A stretch of 64,000 nucleotides of DNA, from positions 68,629,601-68,693,600 of the forward strand of contig NC_080428.1 of NCBI RefSeq assembly GCF_029873635.1, in the 5' to 3' direction. This stretch comes from Malania oleifera (lineage: Eukaryota > Streptophyta > Magnoliopsida > Santalales > Ximeniaceae). The position numbers were made by a program, and so were the translations under genes. Positions 48,587 through 59,349 of the stretch are shown piece after piece (positions within the stretch are counted from its first letter, which is position 1; each line of letters begins with the position of its first letter). Under the pieces are notes generated by a model. It made no database searches. It had not been told where the DNA came from and was given only the letters and a program-made list of their open reading frames with translations.

Positions 48587-49038
48587 GAATGAGGTTGCAC
48601 ATGGTGGTCACATATGGCAGTAGGTTGCTGCAGCCACTTAAATAAATAAATCAAGGGGAGGCAAAGACTTGCTAGTGATCAGATTTGGTTGTGAGTTGGC
48701 ACACACTCCAAGGAAGAAAGATATGGTGACGTTTGTTTTTGCTACAATGATCTCCTCCCTTTCTCCTATAAAAGGAGTACATCTCCTCCGTTGTAAGATT
48801 GATAGATAGACACAGAAAAATTTGAGTGAGAGTGAGTGAAGACAAAATAAGTGTGAGTACATTGTGAGTGTATATTAAGGTGAGTGAGTTGAGTGTATTG
48901 TAATCCTCCTCCTCCTTCACTGTATTAGTGAAGTTACTCCTCTCTCGTGGACGTAGGCTAAATTGGTCGAACCACGTAAATCTTGTGTGTGCTTTGTGTG
49001 TGTGTTATTTGATCTTGGGCGGGATTCATATCCCAACA
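48587..49038 (+). repeat. Copia right LTR
   Basis: Matches the left LTR from GAATGAGGTTGCACATGGTG to CATATCCCAACA. Confidence 0.88.
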
Positions 49039-49589
49039 AGAACTGTTTGGGGATTGATTGAATTTGATTGTTAAACATGTGATCAACAATGCTCGTCCCT
49101 AAAGTAGGATATTGTTTCTGCTTACAATTGAAAAAATTAAGAAAACTTTGGGTAGCTTATGATTTAGGTCTTTCCAAATGTGTCTCACCTATCCATCAAT
49201 GGGGAGAGCTCCTTGCTTGAAAGGATCATGTGGAATTTAAGGTCCTAGAGCCTAATTCCTATGTCATTCTTGGGTTATTTGAAGAAAACATTTTTTTTTA
49301 GGAATGGTGTGGAAATGTTGGCCGTTGCTTGCCTAAGAGGCAACATGAATGAGTCCGTTTGGTAGTTATTTGAGAGCCTAAACCTTCGCAAGGGGAGGGC
49401 TTGTGTATGTTTTGGAGATTTTTGTGAGATTTGGGAGGAGGATGAAAAAAATAGGAAGAATAAAGAACTTGTTAAGGCAGAGAATTTAAGAGTAGCACAA
49501 CGGTATAAATTCTTTATTTTGGAATATTTTGGATGGATTTATTGTTTAAAGATTCTAGCTCTACTTGGTCCAATAAGAGAGCCAGGAAT

Positions 49590-50006
49590 TAGGGGTGGCA
49601 AAACGGATCGAAACCCGATGGGTGAATCGTGATGCGTCCGTCCGGGTTTGGGTTTAATACAAGTTGACCGGTTTACAAACGGGTCAACTTGGACCCGACC
49701 CATTTATTAAATGGGTTAGGTAGGTTTGGGTCGAATCACCTAGCGGGTGATGCATTTATGACCCTTTTAAAAATAAAATGGAGTGTTTTTTTTTTGAGAT
49801 GTTATTTTATATGAAATGTTTAAAAAATTTTAAAAGAAATAAATTATATATTTTAAACGGGTGACCCGTTTATTAAACAGGTTGGGTTTGGGTTTACATA
49901 GTAGTCACCTAATAATAAACGGGTCAACCCGAACTTGAACCCGTTTAATCTTGACCCATTTATGATTCGTACGAACCCGTCCTGCTAACCCGTTTTGCCA
50001 CCCCGA
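49590..50006. mobile_element. hAT-type MITE with 8-bp target duplication
   Basis: This 417-bp element has terminal inverted repeats: left TAGGGGTGGCAAAACGGATC, right reversed TCGGGGTGGCAAAACGGGTT. It is full of CGGGT/ACCCG words. It is flanked by CCAGGAAT (49582-49589) and CTAGGAAT (50007-50014). Unit A has the uninterrupted site near 41945-41965. No coding capacity. Confidence 0.92.
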
Positions 50007-52064
50007 CTAGGAATGCTCTCATCTCGGAATTGCGACAGAACCTTTTGCAATGAGGAATAAGGATTTGGGGTTCCTAGAAACCAAGTTGTTCCATCTCTGC
50101 TTGGTTGGCCTAGAACATTGCTCAATCCTTGTTCAAATTTTGGAGAGAACCAAATGGTCAGGAAAGAGTCTTTAGATTTGAAAATACATGCAAAAAAGGA
50201 TACTGAAGTTATCCTACACATCTAAGGACTAGACTGTGGTGAAGAAGTTTGGGCTCATAGCTAGGATTCTACCAAGGGGACTAAGGTGATTTTTAGTGTG
50301 TTGAGAAACCAAATTTGCCAAAGCTGAAGAGGAATTAAGGAATCTGCAATCATCTAATTATGATGCTAAAGAAAAGAGGAGGTTGACCCATTGGTTGAGA
50401 GAAATTTATGCAAAAGAGGAGTTGATGTGTGGGGACAGAGATCAAGAATCTAGTGGCTTTAGGAAGGGGTTATAATTAAGATTTTTCCATGCCAAGTGGT
50501 TATTAGAAGGCATACTATTAGGATCTGTGTACTTTTGGAAGGAGGATGGGACCTAGATTGCAGAGAAGGTCATGGTTGCCCGTGTGTTGGGCATCTCCTA
50601 TATGTCTGAGACTACACATGCACACAACCTTACATGTTTTTGTATCTTGATACAGTGTGGGCATAGAAAGGTGTATTCTGGTGGAACTCTTGTCTCTTTT
50701 CTGTGCATGAATTGAGAAACCAATAACATAGATGAATGATGTGAAGAGTAGGGATTTGAAAAGGAATGTCTTGTGCAATGAAATTGTAAATGAAATTAAA
50801 CAAATGGGACTAGACAAACCCGCAGGCCCCAATGGCTTTCCAGTAGGTTTCTTTCATAGATTTCAGTATATTGTGGGAGAAGATATGATTGCATTACTAG
50901 TTCTTTGCACAAGGGGTTATGCCAGTGAATTCAAGCAACACATTCATCACATTAATTCCCAGGAAAACTAAGCTTACAAACTTAAGGATTGATGACCTAT
51001 TAGCCATTCTAACATTGTTTACAAGATTAAATCCAAAATCATGACTAATAAGCTGATAAGACTAGTCCTTTTTTTTTTTTTTTCTTTTTTTATCTTTTAT
51101 TTTTTATTTTTAAAAATTCCTCCTTTTAAAAGTGTGTTTGTTTTAGGGAGGAAAATTTCTGCTTACTTTGCGTTGGCATGTGAAATCATCCTTAGTATGA
51201 ATCAAACGTAAGGGGAGGGAAGACATGTCTAGTTGTCATGCTCCTTTGTGATCAGTTGGTCACAGATTTGAGTTGAAGGAAACAGTCCCTTAGCATAAAA
51301 GGAGGGGTAACGCTGCGTACACCACCCCCTCCCCCGTCCCCCCCCCCCCCAACCCAACCCTTGCAAAGTGGGGAGTTTTAGCCGAGGGCACCCTTTTATA
51401 AGTGTGTTGGAAACATGGGTTTCCTTGCAGGTTTCGTTAATTGGGTTATGTTATGTGTTTCCAATTTCCTTTATGATGTTGGTCAATGGGAGTCCATCTT
51501 CACCCTTCAAGATTTAGGGGGACGGCCTTATCTCTCCTTATTTTTTTATTCTGCCTGCCAAATATTTTATCTATTGCAATTTAAAATGCTGCCAACAATG
51601 GTTTGTCTAAAGGCATCCGGATGGCTCAAAGATCTCCACCCATTTTTTCAACCTCTTTTTGTTGGTGATTGATTTCTTCATAAAGATGAAGGTGAAAACA
51701 TTTGCTTGGAATACTGTTCCAATCTTAAATAATTATTGTGAGCCATTTGACCATCTAGTCAATTGAGAAACCTACATTCTAGGATGTATTTAGTGGGAGC
51801 GTAAGTCAGACATTGAGAGATTCTCTCCAATATTTAATTGGGGCCACAATTGGGAGGGTTATGAAGTGGGGAGAAGATTACTGTGAGCATGATAATGATT
51901 CCAAATTCTTTATTTATTTTTTATTTTTGTAATATTCATGAAAGATGTATTAATTAGAAATTTTATATGAACAAAGTGTCGTTAAAGAAGTATTTATTTT
52001 GATATTATTAGTAGTTTGGTATTTATTTTCTATACAACAACAACAAAACCAAGCCTTAGTCCCA

Positions 52065-53063
52065 CTAAGTGGGGTCGGCTATATGAATCATTTTCCGCCA
52101 ATTTATGCAATCATGGACCATTTCTTTTGATAGATTCAAAGACATTAAATCCTTACTCACTATCTCCTCCCAAGTTATTTTAGGTCTACCCCTACCCCTT
52201 CTACTGCCCCTCACAGTAACTAAGTCACTCTTCCTCACAGGTGCACTATAAGGCCTACGTTGCAAGTGTCCATACCATCTGAGTCGTCCTTCCCTTATCT
52301 TATCTTCTATAGGAGCTACACCTAACTTACCACGAATATGTTCATTCCTTAATTTATCTTTTAATGTTATACCACTCATCCATCTAAGCATCCTCATCTC
52401 GGCAACTTTTACTTTTTGGATATTATGTTTCTTCGTCGCCCAACATTCTGATCCATATAGCATAGTTGGTCTTATAGCTGTCCTATAAAACTTCCCTTTC
52501 AATTTTAAGGGTATTCTACGATCACATAGAACACTTGAAGAACTTCTCCATTTTACCCAACCTGCTTTAACTCTATGCATTACATCATCTTCAATTTCTC
52601 CTTCAGCTTGCATAATAGATCCAAGGTATCGAAATCTACAAGTACTATTTATTTCTTCATCATCAAGTTTAACTTTGTCTCCAATATTCCTCCTATCATT
52701 ACTAAAATTACATTTCATATATTCTGTTTTATTTCTACTTATCTTAAAGCCTCTAGATTCCAAAGCTTCTCTCCATAATTCTAACTCAGCCTCTACTCCA
52801 TCCCTAGTTTCGTCAATTAATACAATATCATCTGCAAACAACATACACCATGGAACCTCCTTTTGAATACTCTTAGTCAATTGGTCCATCACTAAAGCAA
52901 AAAGATAAGGACTCAAAGCAGATCCTTGATGTACACCTATGGTAATTGGAAATTCTCTAGTTTCTCCATCTATAGTCTTTGCACTAGTCATTACTCCATC
53001 GTACATATCCTTAATGACATCGGTATACCTACAACATACACCTTTTTTTCTAAAACCCACCAT
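52065..53063 (-). CDS. RTE LINE: reverse transcriptase palm and C-terminal part
   Basis: 332 codons. It contains [20 protein letters not shown], the catalytic box [11 protein letters not shown] and the RFRYLGSIM motif. It ends with the RTE-type C-terminal region ([43 protein letters not shown]). It lacks a start of its own, because it is the downstream part of one interrupted polyprotein. Confidence 0.88.
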   Translation of the reverse strand: MVGFRKKGVCCRYTDVIKDMYDGVMTSAKTIDGETREFPITIGVHQGSALSPYLFALVMDQLTKSIQKEVPWCMLFADDIVLIDETRDGVEAELELWREALESRGFKISRNKTEYMKCNFSNDRRNIGDKVKLDDEEINSTCRFRYLGSIMQAEGEIEDDVMHRVKAGWVKWRSSSSVLCDRRIPLKLKGKFYRTAIRPTMLYGSECWATKKHNIQKVKVAEMRMLRWMSGITLKDKLRNEHIRGKLGVAPIEDKIREGRLRWYGHLQRRPYSAPVRKSDLVTVRGSRRGRGRPKITWEEIVSKDLMSLNLSKEMVHDCINWRKMIHIADPT

Positions 53064-53112
53064 AAAACTTCCCTAGGTATCCTATCATATGCTTTCTCAA
53101 GGTCAATAAATA

Positions 53113-54930
53113 TCATATGCAAGTCCCTCTTCTTTTCCTAAACTTTTCCATTAATCTTCTTAAAAGATAAATAGCTTCCGTGGTAGATCTCTCAGGCATA
53201 AAACCAAATTGATTTTCTGAGATCTTCGTTTCTAACCTTAATCTTTGTTCAACTACTCTTTCCCATAGTTTCATCGTATGACTCATAAGTTTAATTCCAC
53301 GATAGTTATTACAATTTTGAATATCTCCTTTATTTTTGTATATAGGTATTAAAGTGCTTTTCCTCCATTCATCTGGCATTTTCTTAGTTTTTACAATTGT
53401 ATTAAATAAATTAGTTAACCATATAATTCCGTTATCACCCAAGCATTTCCAAACTTCAATTGGGATGTTATCTGGTCCCATAGCTTTCTCATTTTTCATC
53501 TTTTTTAGTGCAAACTTAACTTCGTTAACTCTAATTTTTCGAATAAATCTTATATTTTTAGTCTTTTCCTCACTTGACAATTCTAAATTTAAGCCTTCTA
53601 TTTGGTTTTCATTAAACAACTTACTAAAGTAACTTCGCCATCTTTCTTTAATATCTTCGTCCTTAACCAAGACAATATCATCCTCACTTTTTATCCATCT
53701 TTCTTTAATATCTTCGTCCTTAACCAAGACAATATCATCCTCACTTTTTATACATTTTACATTTTCTAAGTCCTTGTTCTTCCTTTCTCTAGCTTTAGTA
53801 AGTTTAAATATATCTCTTTCCCCTTCTTTTGTACCTAATCTATCATACAAACTATTAAATGATCTATATTTAGCTTCACTAACGGCCCTTTTTGTATCTT
53901 TTCTTGCCTCCTTATATTTTTCAAAGTTATCGTTGTTTCTACATTTTTGCCACGTTTTATACCAAATTCTTTTTGTCTTTATGATGTTTTGTACATCTTT
54001 ATCCCACCACCAACTTTCTTTGCTATTTGAGAATCTTCCCCTTGATTCGCCTAAAATCTCTTTTGCTATCTTTTTAATAGAGTTAGCTAATCTATTCCAA
54101 AGAGTATTTGAATCTATCCCATCCTCTAAGGTCCAATCCCCATCTTTGATCATTTTATCTTTAAATTTTATTATATTTTCTCCTTTTAGGTTCCACCATC
54201 TAGTTCTCCTACACTGGTTTATTTTATCATTTTTCTTCCATTTTTTAATGCATATATCTAACACTAAGACTCTATGTTGTGTGGTTAGACTTTCACCTGG
54301 AATAACTTTACAATCCTTGCATGATACACGATCTACCCTCCTAGTTAAAAAAAAATCTATTTGACTTCTATTTTGTCCACTTTTAAAGGTTATTAAGTGT
54401 TCTTCTCTCTTCTTAAAGCAAGTATTCATTATACTAAAATCATATGACATAGCAAAGTCTAAGATCATCTCCCCAGACTCATTTTTGTCTCCATATCCAT
54501 ATCCTCTATGTATCATTTCATAATTTTTATTATCTCTTCCAACGTGTCCATTCAGATCTCCTCCTATAAATATTTTCTCAGTCCCTGGTATGCCTTGTAT
54601 AATACTATCCATATCTTCCCAAAATTGTCTCTTAAGATTTTCTGCTAAGCCAACTTGAGGAGCATGAGCACTAATGATATTTATTGTCTCTTGTCCTAAT
54701 ACCATTTTGATTTTTATAATTCTGTCCCTTACTCTAATTACATCCACAACGCTATCTTTTAAGTTTTTGTCTATAATAATGCCTACTCCATTCTTATGTT
54801 TTTCTTTTCCAGTGTACCAAAGTTTAAAACCTGATTTATCGATTTCTCTAGCTTTCTCCCCCACCCACTTAGTTTCTTGAAGGCAAATTATATTAATTCT
54901 TCTTCTAATCATTGTATCCACAATTTCCAT
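53113..54930 (-). CDS. RTE LINE: AP endonuclease and N-terminal reverse transcriptase
   Basis: 605 codons. The endonuclease domain comes first: [12 protein letters not shown] near residue 13, [23 protein letters not shown], then [15 protein letters not shown] and [11 protein letters not shown]. The RT fingers follow ([46 protein letters not shown]). Identity between sequence and domain is clear from these motifs. A 19-residue stretch, [19 protein letters not shown], is duplicated in tandem. The frame is lost just after the ERSTTEAI...LMEKFRK motif. Confidence 0.88.
   Translation of the reverse strand: MEIVDTMIRRRINIICLQETKWVGEKAREIDKSGFKLWYTGKEKHKNGVGIIIDKNLKDSVVDVIRVRDRIIKIKMVLGQETINIISAHAPQVGLAENLKRQFWEDMDSIIQGIPGTEKIFIGGDLNGHVGRDNKNYEMIHRGYGYGDKNESGEMILDFAMSYDFSIMNTCFKKREEHLITFKSGQNRSQIDFFLTRRVDRVSCKDCKVIPGESLTTQHRVLVLDICIKKWKKNDKINQCRRTRWWNLKGENIIKFKDKMIKDGDWTLEDGIDSNTLWNRLANSIKKIAKEILGESRGRFSNSKESWWWDKDVQNIIKTKRIWYKTWQKCRNNDNFEKYKEARKDTKRAVSEAKYRSFNSLYDRLGTKEGERDIFKLTKARERKNKDLENVKCIKSEDDIVLVKDEDIKERWIKSEDDIVLVKDEDIKERWRSYFSKLFNENQIEGLNLELSSEEKTKNIRFIRKIRVNEVKFALKKMKNEKAMGPDNIPIEVWKCLGDNGIIWLTNLFNTIVKTKKMPDEWRKSTLIPIYKNKGDIQNCNNYRGIKLMSHTMKLWERVVEQRLRLETKISENQFGFMPERSTTEAIYLLRRLMEKFRKRRGTCI
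53638..53751 (-). repeat. 57-bp in-frame tandem duplication inside the RTE coding region
   Basis: Two adjacent, nearly identical 57-bp copies begin at 53638 and 53695 (CCATCTTTCTTTAATATCTT). The duplication keeps the reading frame. Confidence 0.95.
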
Positions 54931-54959
54931 GCTTTTACCCGTAAGTGTCCCTATATTCC

Positions 54960-55265
54960 AAGTTGCTTATCTAATCTTAGTTTCCTGAACTAACGTCTTT
55001 ACTTGCCCACGTCTAGAATGATGCAGGACCCCTCGCATATTTGACATCGTACCCGGGCGCCGACACGGCGCGTCGCTTCGGGGCGATGACCTAGCCCACC
55101 CTCGCCCACTTTTCGCTACACCCGGGTGGTTCAAGTGCAACGCGTCGCTCGTAGGGGACGCCCTAGCAAATATTCGGTAAGGATTCATATCATAGTGATC
55201 TGACAAATTTTGCACTGGCTGTCAGCTACCTAATGCAACCCTCCTCCTTAACCCGGGCTTGGGAC
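54960..55265 (-). other. RTE GC-rich 5' leader
   Basis: Much GC-richer than anything nearby, with many CG dinucleotides (CGACACGGCGCGTCGCTTCG). I know similar leaders from other plant RTE copies. It probably holds the internal promoter. Confidence 0.65.
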
Positions 55266-55331
55266 TGGCTGTGTGTGAAAAAATTAGGACATTTAAGTGC
55301 ATCACAGGTGGGGTTGTATTTATTTTCTATA

Positions 55332-56329
55332 TTGTTCAAATTTCTCTTTTTCTTTTTTAGTTTTTGTCTTCTTCAAGTTGTTAATACTTATATATATATA
55401 TTTTATGATAGTTCTATTGTTATCATATTGTAATTTTAAACATAAGCTTTAAAATTACAATATGATAACAATAGAACTATCATAAAAGCTTATGTTTTAC
55501 AATATTTGTCTTAAGTTCATTATATTTTTCTAATTGATAGTTTTTTTCTTATATTGTAATTTTAGAGCATATGTTAAACCATATTGGTCTAAATTTATTA
55601 GATTTTTATTACTTTATAAAATAACAGAATTTAAAAAAAAAATTGTATGTTTTATGTTCCTAATAGATTGATGGAATATATCATTTTACAAGCTTACATA
55701 TTTTGTTTTATTAATTTATTTATCAGTTGTATAACTAATGAGAAGTGAAAAAATATAAATTTTTTGGTCAAAAACAGTTTTAAAACCAATGTAAAATTTA
55801 TTCCCTCACTAAACAATGTTTATAAGTTGAACTAAGGATTCAAAAGGGCTTAAAAAAACACAAATATGCGATGTGTGAGCTTGGAAAAAAATTCATAAAC
55901 ATTACATTTGTGTGCTGCTGCTTAGGGTTTGCTATTGCTCGAGGTAGATCCAAAAGGATCTCCTTCAATTCATTATGGACAGGCTTTGGAACGTAGTGTA
56001 AAGGTGGATGATTTCTTGTTGCCTGTAGGGAAGGAGATTTTGGTCTACTTTGTTATTTCGACTATCCCTATTTATACTATATCTTGTTTTACGATTCCTA
56101 AAAATGCTTTTGAAAAGAATTATGGAGCTATTAGCTACATGTTTTTGGTATGTACGAATGGAGTGGAATCAAATTTATCACTTGATGTCATCATGCTCAC
56201 GGCTAATCATTCAAATTTTCTTTCCATTTCATTTTCTACCCTTTCATTCTGCAAACCAAACATGACATATGAGTTTTTGGTGAGAGGGGTTTCTGATAAG
56301 AAGCACATTCATTAGATTACCTTGGGTAA
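55332..56329. other. AT-rich stretch, probably decayed L1
   Basis: It lies between the RTE insertion and the L1 tail-like sequence at 56330, about the distance expected between the RT and zinc-ribbon of an L1. A diverged 128-codon frame at 55929-56315 was not recognised. Confidence 0.35.
55401..55487. repeat. Perfect 40-bp inverted repeat with 7-base loop
   Basis: The left arm 55401-55440 is the exact reverse complement of the right arm 55448-55487; the loop is CATAAGC. The loop segment is itself inverted just after the right arm (AAAGCTTATGTTT, 55485-55497), so a second, overlapping hairpin is possible. No terminal repeats typical of a transposon and no target duplication were seen. Confidence 0.97.
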
Positions 56330-56650
56330 GTTCACATTACACAAAGCCAAAGAGGGAAGGGGTTTTAGGTTTCTGTGATATGGATGCCTACAATCTGGCC
56401 TTGGATGCTTGGGAAGGCTATAGAGGATTCTGCAGAACTTCGAGTCCCTCATGTGCAGAGCTTGTATTATAAGACCTACGTATATGACCAGCCCTGACTC
56501 TGATAGTAAATAATCCCGTGTTTTGTGGATGGATCTTGGAGACCAGCTATTGCTTTTGCGATGGCTGCATTTTTCATCTATTCTGTCGCGTGAGAGGATG
56601 TGTTCCTGAGTGGAATTTTAGAGGCTTGCTGGATCAGTCATCATGGTTGA
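56330..56650 (+). mobile_element. L1 zinc-ribbon-region fragment
   Basis: Shifting plus-strand frames give HYTKPKREG-like, DMDAYNLALDAW near 56375 and ESLMCRALYYK near 56440. These match the KPKEEGGLGFRDL...NLALLAKQ...ARVLKARYYP stretch of plant L1 ORF2. It may be the tail of unit B separated by the RTE insertion. Confidence 0.5.
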
Positions 56651-58888
56651 AGGTATAGGAGTTTTGTACTTTTGGTTGGCTTGCAGCTAGCAGTGTTTCT
56701 AGGCACCAGTAATGTTAACCTTTTCTCGAATTCTCAGGTGTCTTCCGTATACATTCTTCAATTGAAGCCATCTCTCTCTCTCTCTCATGCATCTGAAATT
56801 TCTAAATTCAATAATTCTCTTTGCCTTACTCTAATTGTTGATTCAACTCTTTCTTCTTTGTTGTCTGGTTGGTTCTAATCTAGACACCTCTGTTTACCCC
56901 AAGAGAAGAATATAAAAACGTGATGGTGCTTATTTGTGATTCCCTTCCTCGCTTGTCTGTGGCTGTGTTGTCCGAGTAACCCATGCACTCATTTTGCTCT
57001 GACTCTTCCTTCAGTTTCTACATTTTGTCCTTGTTATTAATGAATCTAATGAAGCGAGAGACTTTTGGTGGCTGTTCTGGAGCCCAAGAGATGGTAAACA
57101 GTTCTCTTCAAGATTATTATTATTATTCAGTTGTTGTGTTGGGATAACATACAAAAGAATCTCAAGGTTTGGTCAAGTGGGCAAATAAACTGACCATTTA
57201 AAAACCAAATACGATCCATAGATGTGATTATGTAAATAATAATAATTCACAATTTTTTCATCAAGGACTTTATTTTTTGGATTATTTGAGCATTCTCAAT
57301 GACTTTTGATGTGTCTGTTTCTCTTTCCCTCTCATTATGATACTATTTTATAGGTTTTGTTGTCTGGTTATTGCATTTCATGGAGGTATTAAATCCCCCC
57401 ACCCTGCCCCACAAAAAAAAGAGAAGAAAAAAGTAAATCAAGGAAATTCAAGCTTGTTTTGACTCTAGTTTTGTATTTTTGGGGCTACTCTTGGGATGTT
57501 AAAGCGAGGACTTACTAGAAAAAATTGTTAACGTTGCTTCAAATTGGAGTAAGCGTCACATTGGACATTGAGCACTAGCAATGTAGATTAAAGGATGCTT
57601 GAAAGATTATTTTAGGGTGTGTTTGCTTCACATGTTGGGGTCTTGTAGGATACTGTTGAGCTGATTAATATTGAACTAAATTGAATATGATTTATTATTT
57701 TATCTTTGGTTTGATTTCCCGTCTATGAGGACATGATCGAAAATATATATATTTCTTTTTCGTTTTTATACCAACAAAATGGCTTAGTCTGAATAGGTTT
57801 TTTTTTTTTAATAATTTTTTTTTTTTAGGATCTAACATCATACGTTTTCATATTGCGTCAAACATAAATTACAAAACTACCCAATAAGTCTAGTCTCTTG
57901 GCCCGCGAAACAAATCCGCTTACCTAACAAAGAAACGATAAAAATAAAATAAAATCTAATAGTCTAATGTGCATGAGTATTGCTTTACATTTTCCACATT
58001 GAATTTCATATAATTGACTCATTTAATAAAACATAAGCTTTCTATCACGAAAAAAGAAAAAGATGAATGATGCTTAAGCCTTGATTATAGCTGTTATTGT
58101 ATTTTATTATTGTTCGGAAAGTAACATTATCTTTTATTATCTTAGGAGGATTCCTTTATTCTTCTTGTTTATGCATTCCTTCTTATTGAATAATATTTCT
58201 TCTTCTTCTATTTAAAAAAGAAAATCTTATTTTGTACCAATTTATGGGGCTGGCATGATTATGGTGGCCCAGATTGAGACAAGCCATGAGGATGGATCCC
58301 CTGAACTTAAAAGCAGTTTTTGATTTTAACCGCAATCTGCAGAACACTATGTTCTAATATATGTATGAGTGTTGAGATACTTTTATCATCAAATGAGTAG
58401 TTTCTAATTCTTTATAAGTTGAAGTTTTTAGCATTTAGCATGCATGATGATGATACATGTGAACAAACCAACACCTCCGAGTCTTGCTTTCAAATGAGGA
58501 AATCAATAGTGGGTATTTGTTCATCAACTACTATGTTCTTTGCACTAGTCATGCGTGTAATATTTTATTTAAATTTTGTATCAAGTTTACTTATAATTGC
58601 TTTTTGCTTCTATTTTCAGCATTTGCTCTCTAACTCATAATGAATTATTACAAATATGGTCAAATAAGAATAAATTTTTTATTGGAGTATAAATTTTATA
58701 TTGACATTTTATAGTGTTAAAAAATGGACACAAACTGTTATAGATAGTTATATATATATAAATATGTTATGAGTTAATATAATATTATTTTTATGTTATT
58801 AGTTTTATTATTCAATCAATGCTTGCATAGATAATTTTAAGAAATAAAATATATGCACAAAAGTGAGAGAATCTGGTTTTTATATTGA
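56651..58888. other. AT-rich spacer, no gene seen
   Basis: No conserved reading frame. A CT microsatellite lies near 56770-56786. Confidence 0.45.
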
Positions 58889-59330
58889 TGTGCCCAAAAT
58901 AAATTAGCCCAATAAGAGCAAGACGCCTAGCCCATGCCCCCCCCCCCCCGGCGGGGAAGTCAAATAATTCGACAAGAACAATCAACTCCAACTCGATGAA
59001 GAGGAGGAGAGATCTACGCCAGCGGCTTAAATGACTGAGTGATGTGCGCCAACACTTTATGACCTGAGAGCAATTTAAGCCTTGTGCAATAAAGACAGAT
59101 CACCCAGAGGGTCAACCCTAACTCCTATAAGAAGGGAGGCAAGGAAGAGGCGAATGTAAGTCATTCAACTTATTCTACTGTTGTATTCAGCCTCTTTAAA
59201 AACATTTCTCTTACTTAGGCATCAGAGTGATCCCCTAGAGTACATCCCGGGTCCTCCAAGCCTTTCTTCTCTTCCTTTTTCAGGTCAACGAAAGTCGAAG
59301 GTGTAACCCTGCTAATTTTCTCCCGCAACA
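58889..59330 (+). repeat. Gypsy left LTR
   Basis: The right border is firm from the primer site. The left border, TGTGCCCAAAATAAATT, is inferred from the change in base composition. It contains a poly(C) run near 58938-58950. Confidence 0.6.
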
Positions 59331-59349
59331 ATTGGCGCCGTCTGTGGGA
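59331..59349 (+). other. Gypsy primer-binding site
   Basis: ATTGGCGCCGTCTGTGGGA directly follows the LTR end; TGGCGCC is complementary to a tRNA 3' end and common in plant gypsy elements. Confidence 0.75.

Larger units (their letters stand above)
43829..49038 (+). mobile_element. Ty1/copia retrotransposon (Tork/TNT1-like), broken
   Basis: This 5.2-kb element has LTRs at 43829-44335 and about 48587-49038, target duplications AAAAC (43824-43828) and AGAAC (49039-49043), and a TGGTATCAGAGC primer site at 44338. Parts in order: gag (about 44640-45420) with a CX2CX4HX4C zinc knuckle near 45360; protease region near 45540; integrase with LWHNRLGHMSEKGLQ near 45935 and an RMNR end near 46420; reverse transcriptase from about 47070 with YVDDMLIVG near 47630; RNase H with STTEAEHIAITEASKELLW near 48260. 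PR-INT-RT-RH order defines copia. It has several breaks and is a fossil. The LTRs differ at roughly 5% of aligned bases by eye, suggesting an age of a few million years at commonly used plant rates. Confidence 0.92.
43616..51930 (+). mobile_element. L1-derived tandem unit B, carrying copia and MITE insertions
   Basis: It repeats unit A from GGAGGAAGATCAAGAATAGA near 43637, is split by the copia element (43829-49038), resumes at about 49040 with AAGAAAACTTTGGGTAGC at about 49140, and is split again by the MITE at 49590-50006. RT pieces include DKPAGPNGFPVGFFHRF near 50815 and NFLYDVGQWESIF near 51455. It runs beyond the point where unit A stops (about 43425/51608). Stops are frequent. Confidence 0.7.
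52035..55315 (-). mobile_element. Near full-length RTE-clade LINE with perfect 16-bp target duplication
   Basis: The element reads on the minus strand, with a GC-rich 5' leader (about 55260-54960), an endonuclease-RT polyprotein and a (CAA)n-type 3' end instead of poly(A). GTATTTATTTTCTATA occurs at 52019-52034 and 55316-55331, giving both borders exactly. At 3.28 kb it is close to the length of complete plant RTE elements. The coding region is split into two long frames by small shifts near 53050-53140, and a stop lies just upstream of the first ATG. It is probably inactive but young. Confidence 0.95.

Noticed and set aside
53774-54364. 196-codon plus-strand frame, hydrophobic
   Set aside because: Antisense of the RTE polyprotein; AT-rich antisense frames appear membrane-like by chance.
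56672-56878. 68-codon plus-strand frame downstream of the L1 tail
   Set aside because: Ser/Leu-rich frame built on a CT microsatellite; no recognised motif.
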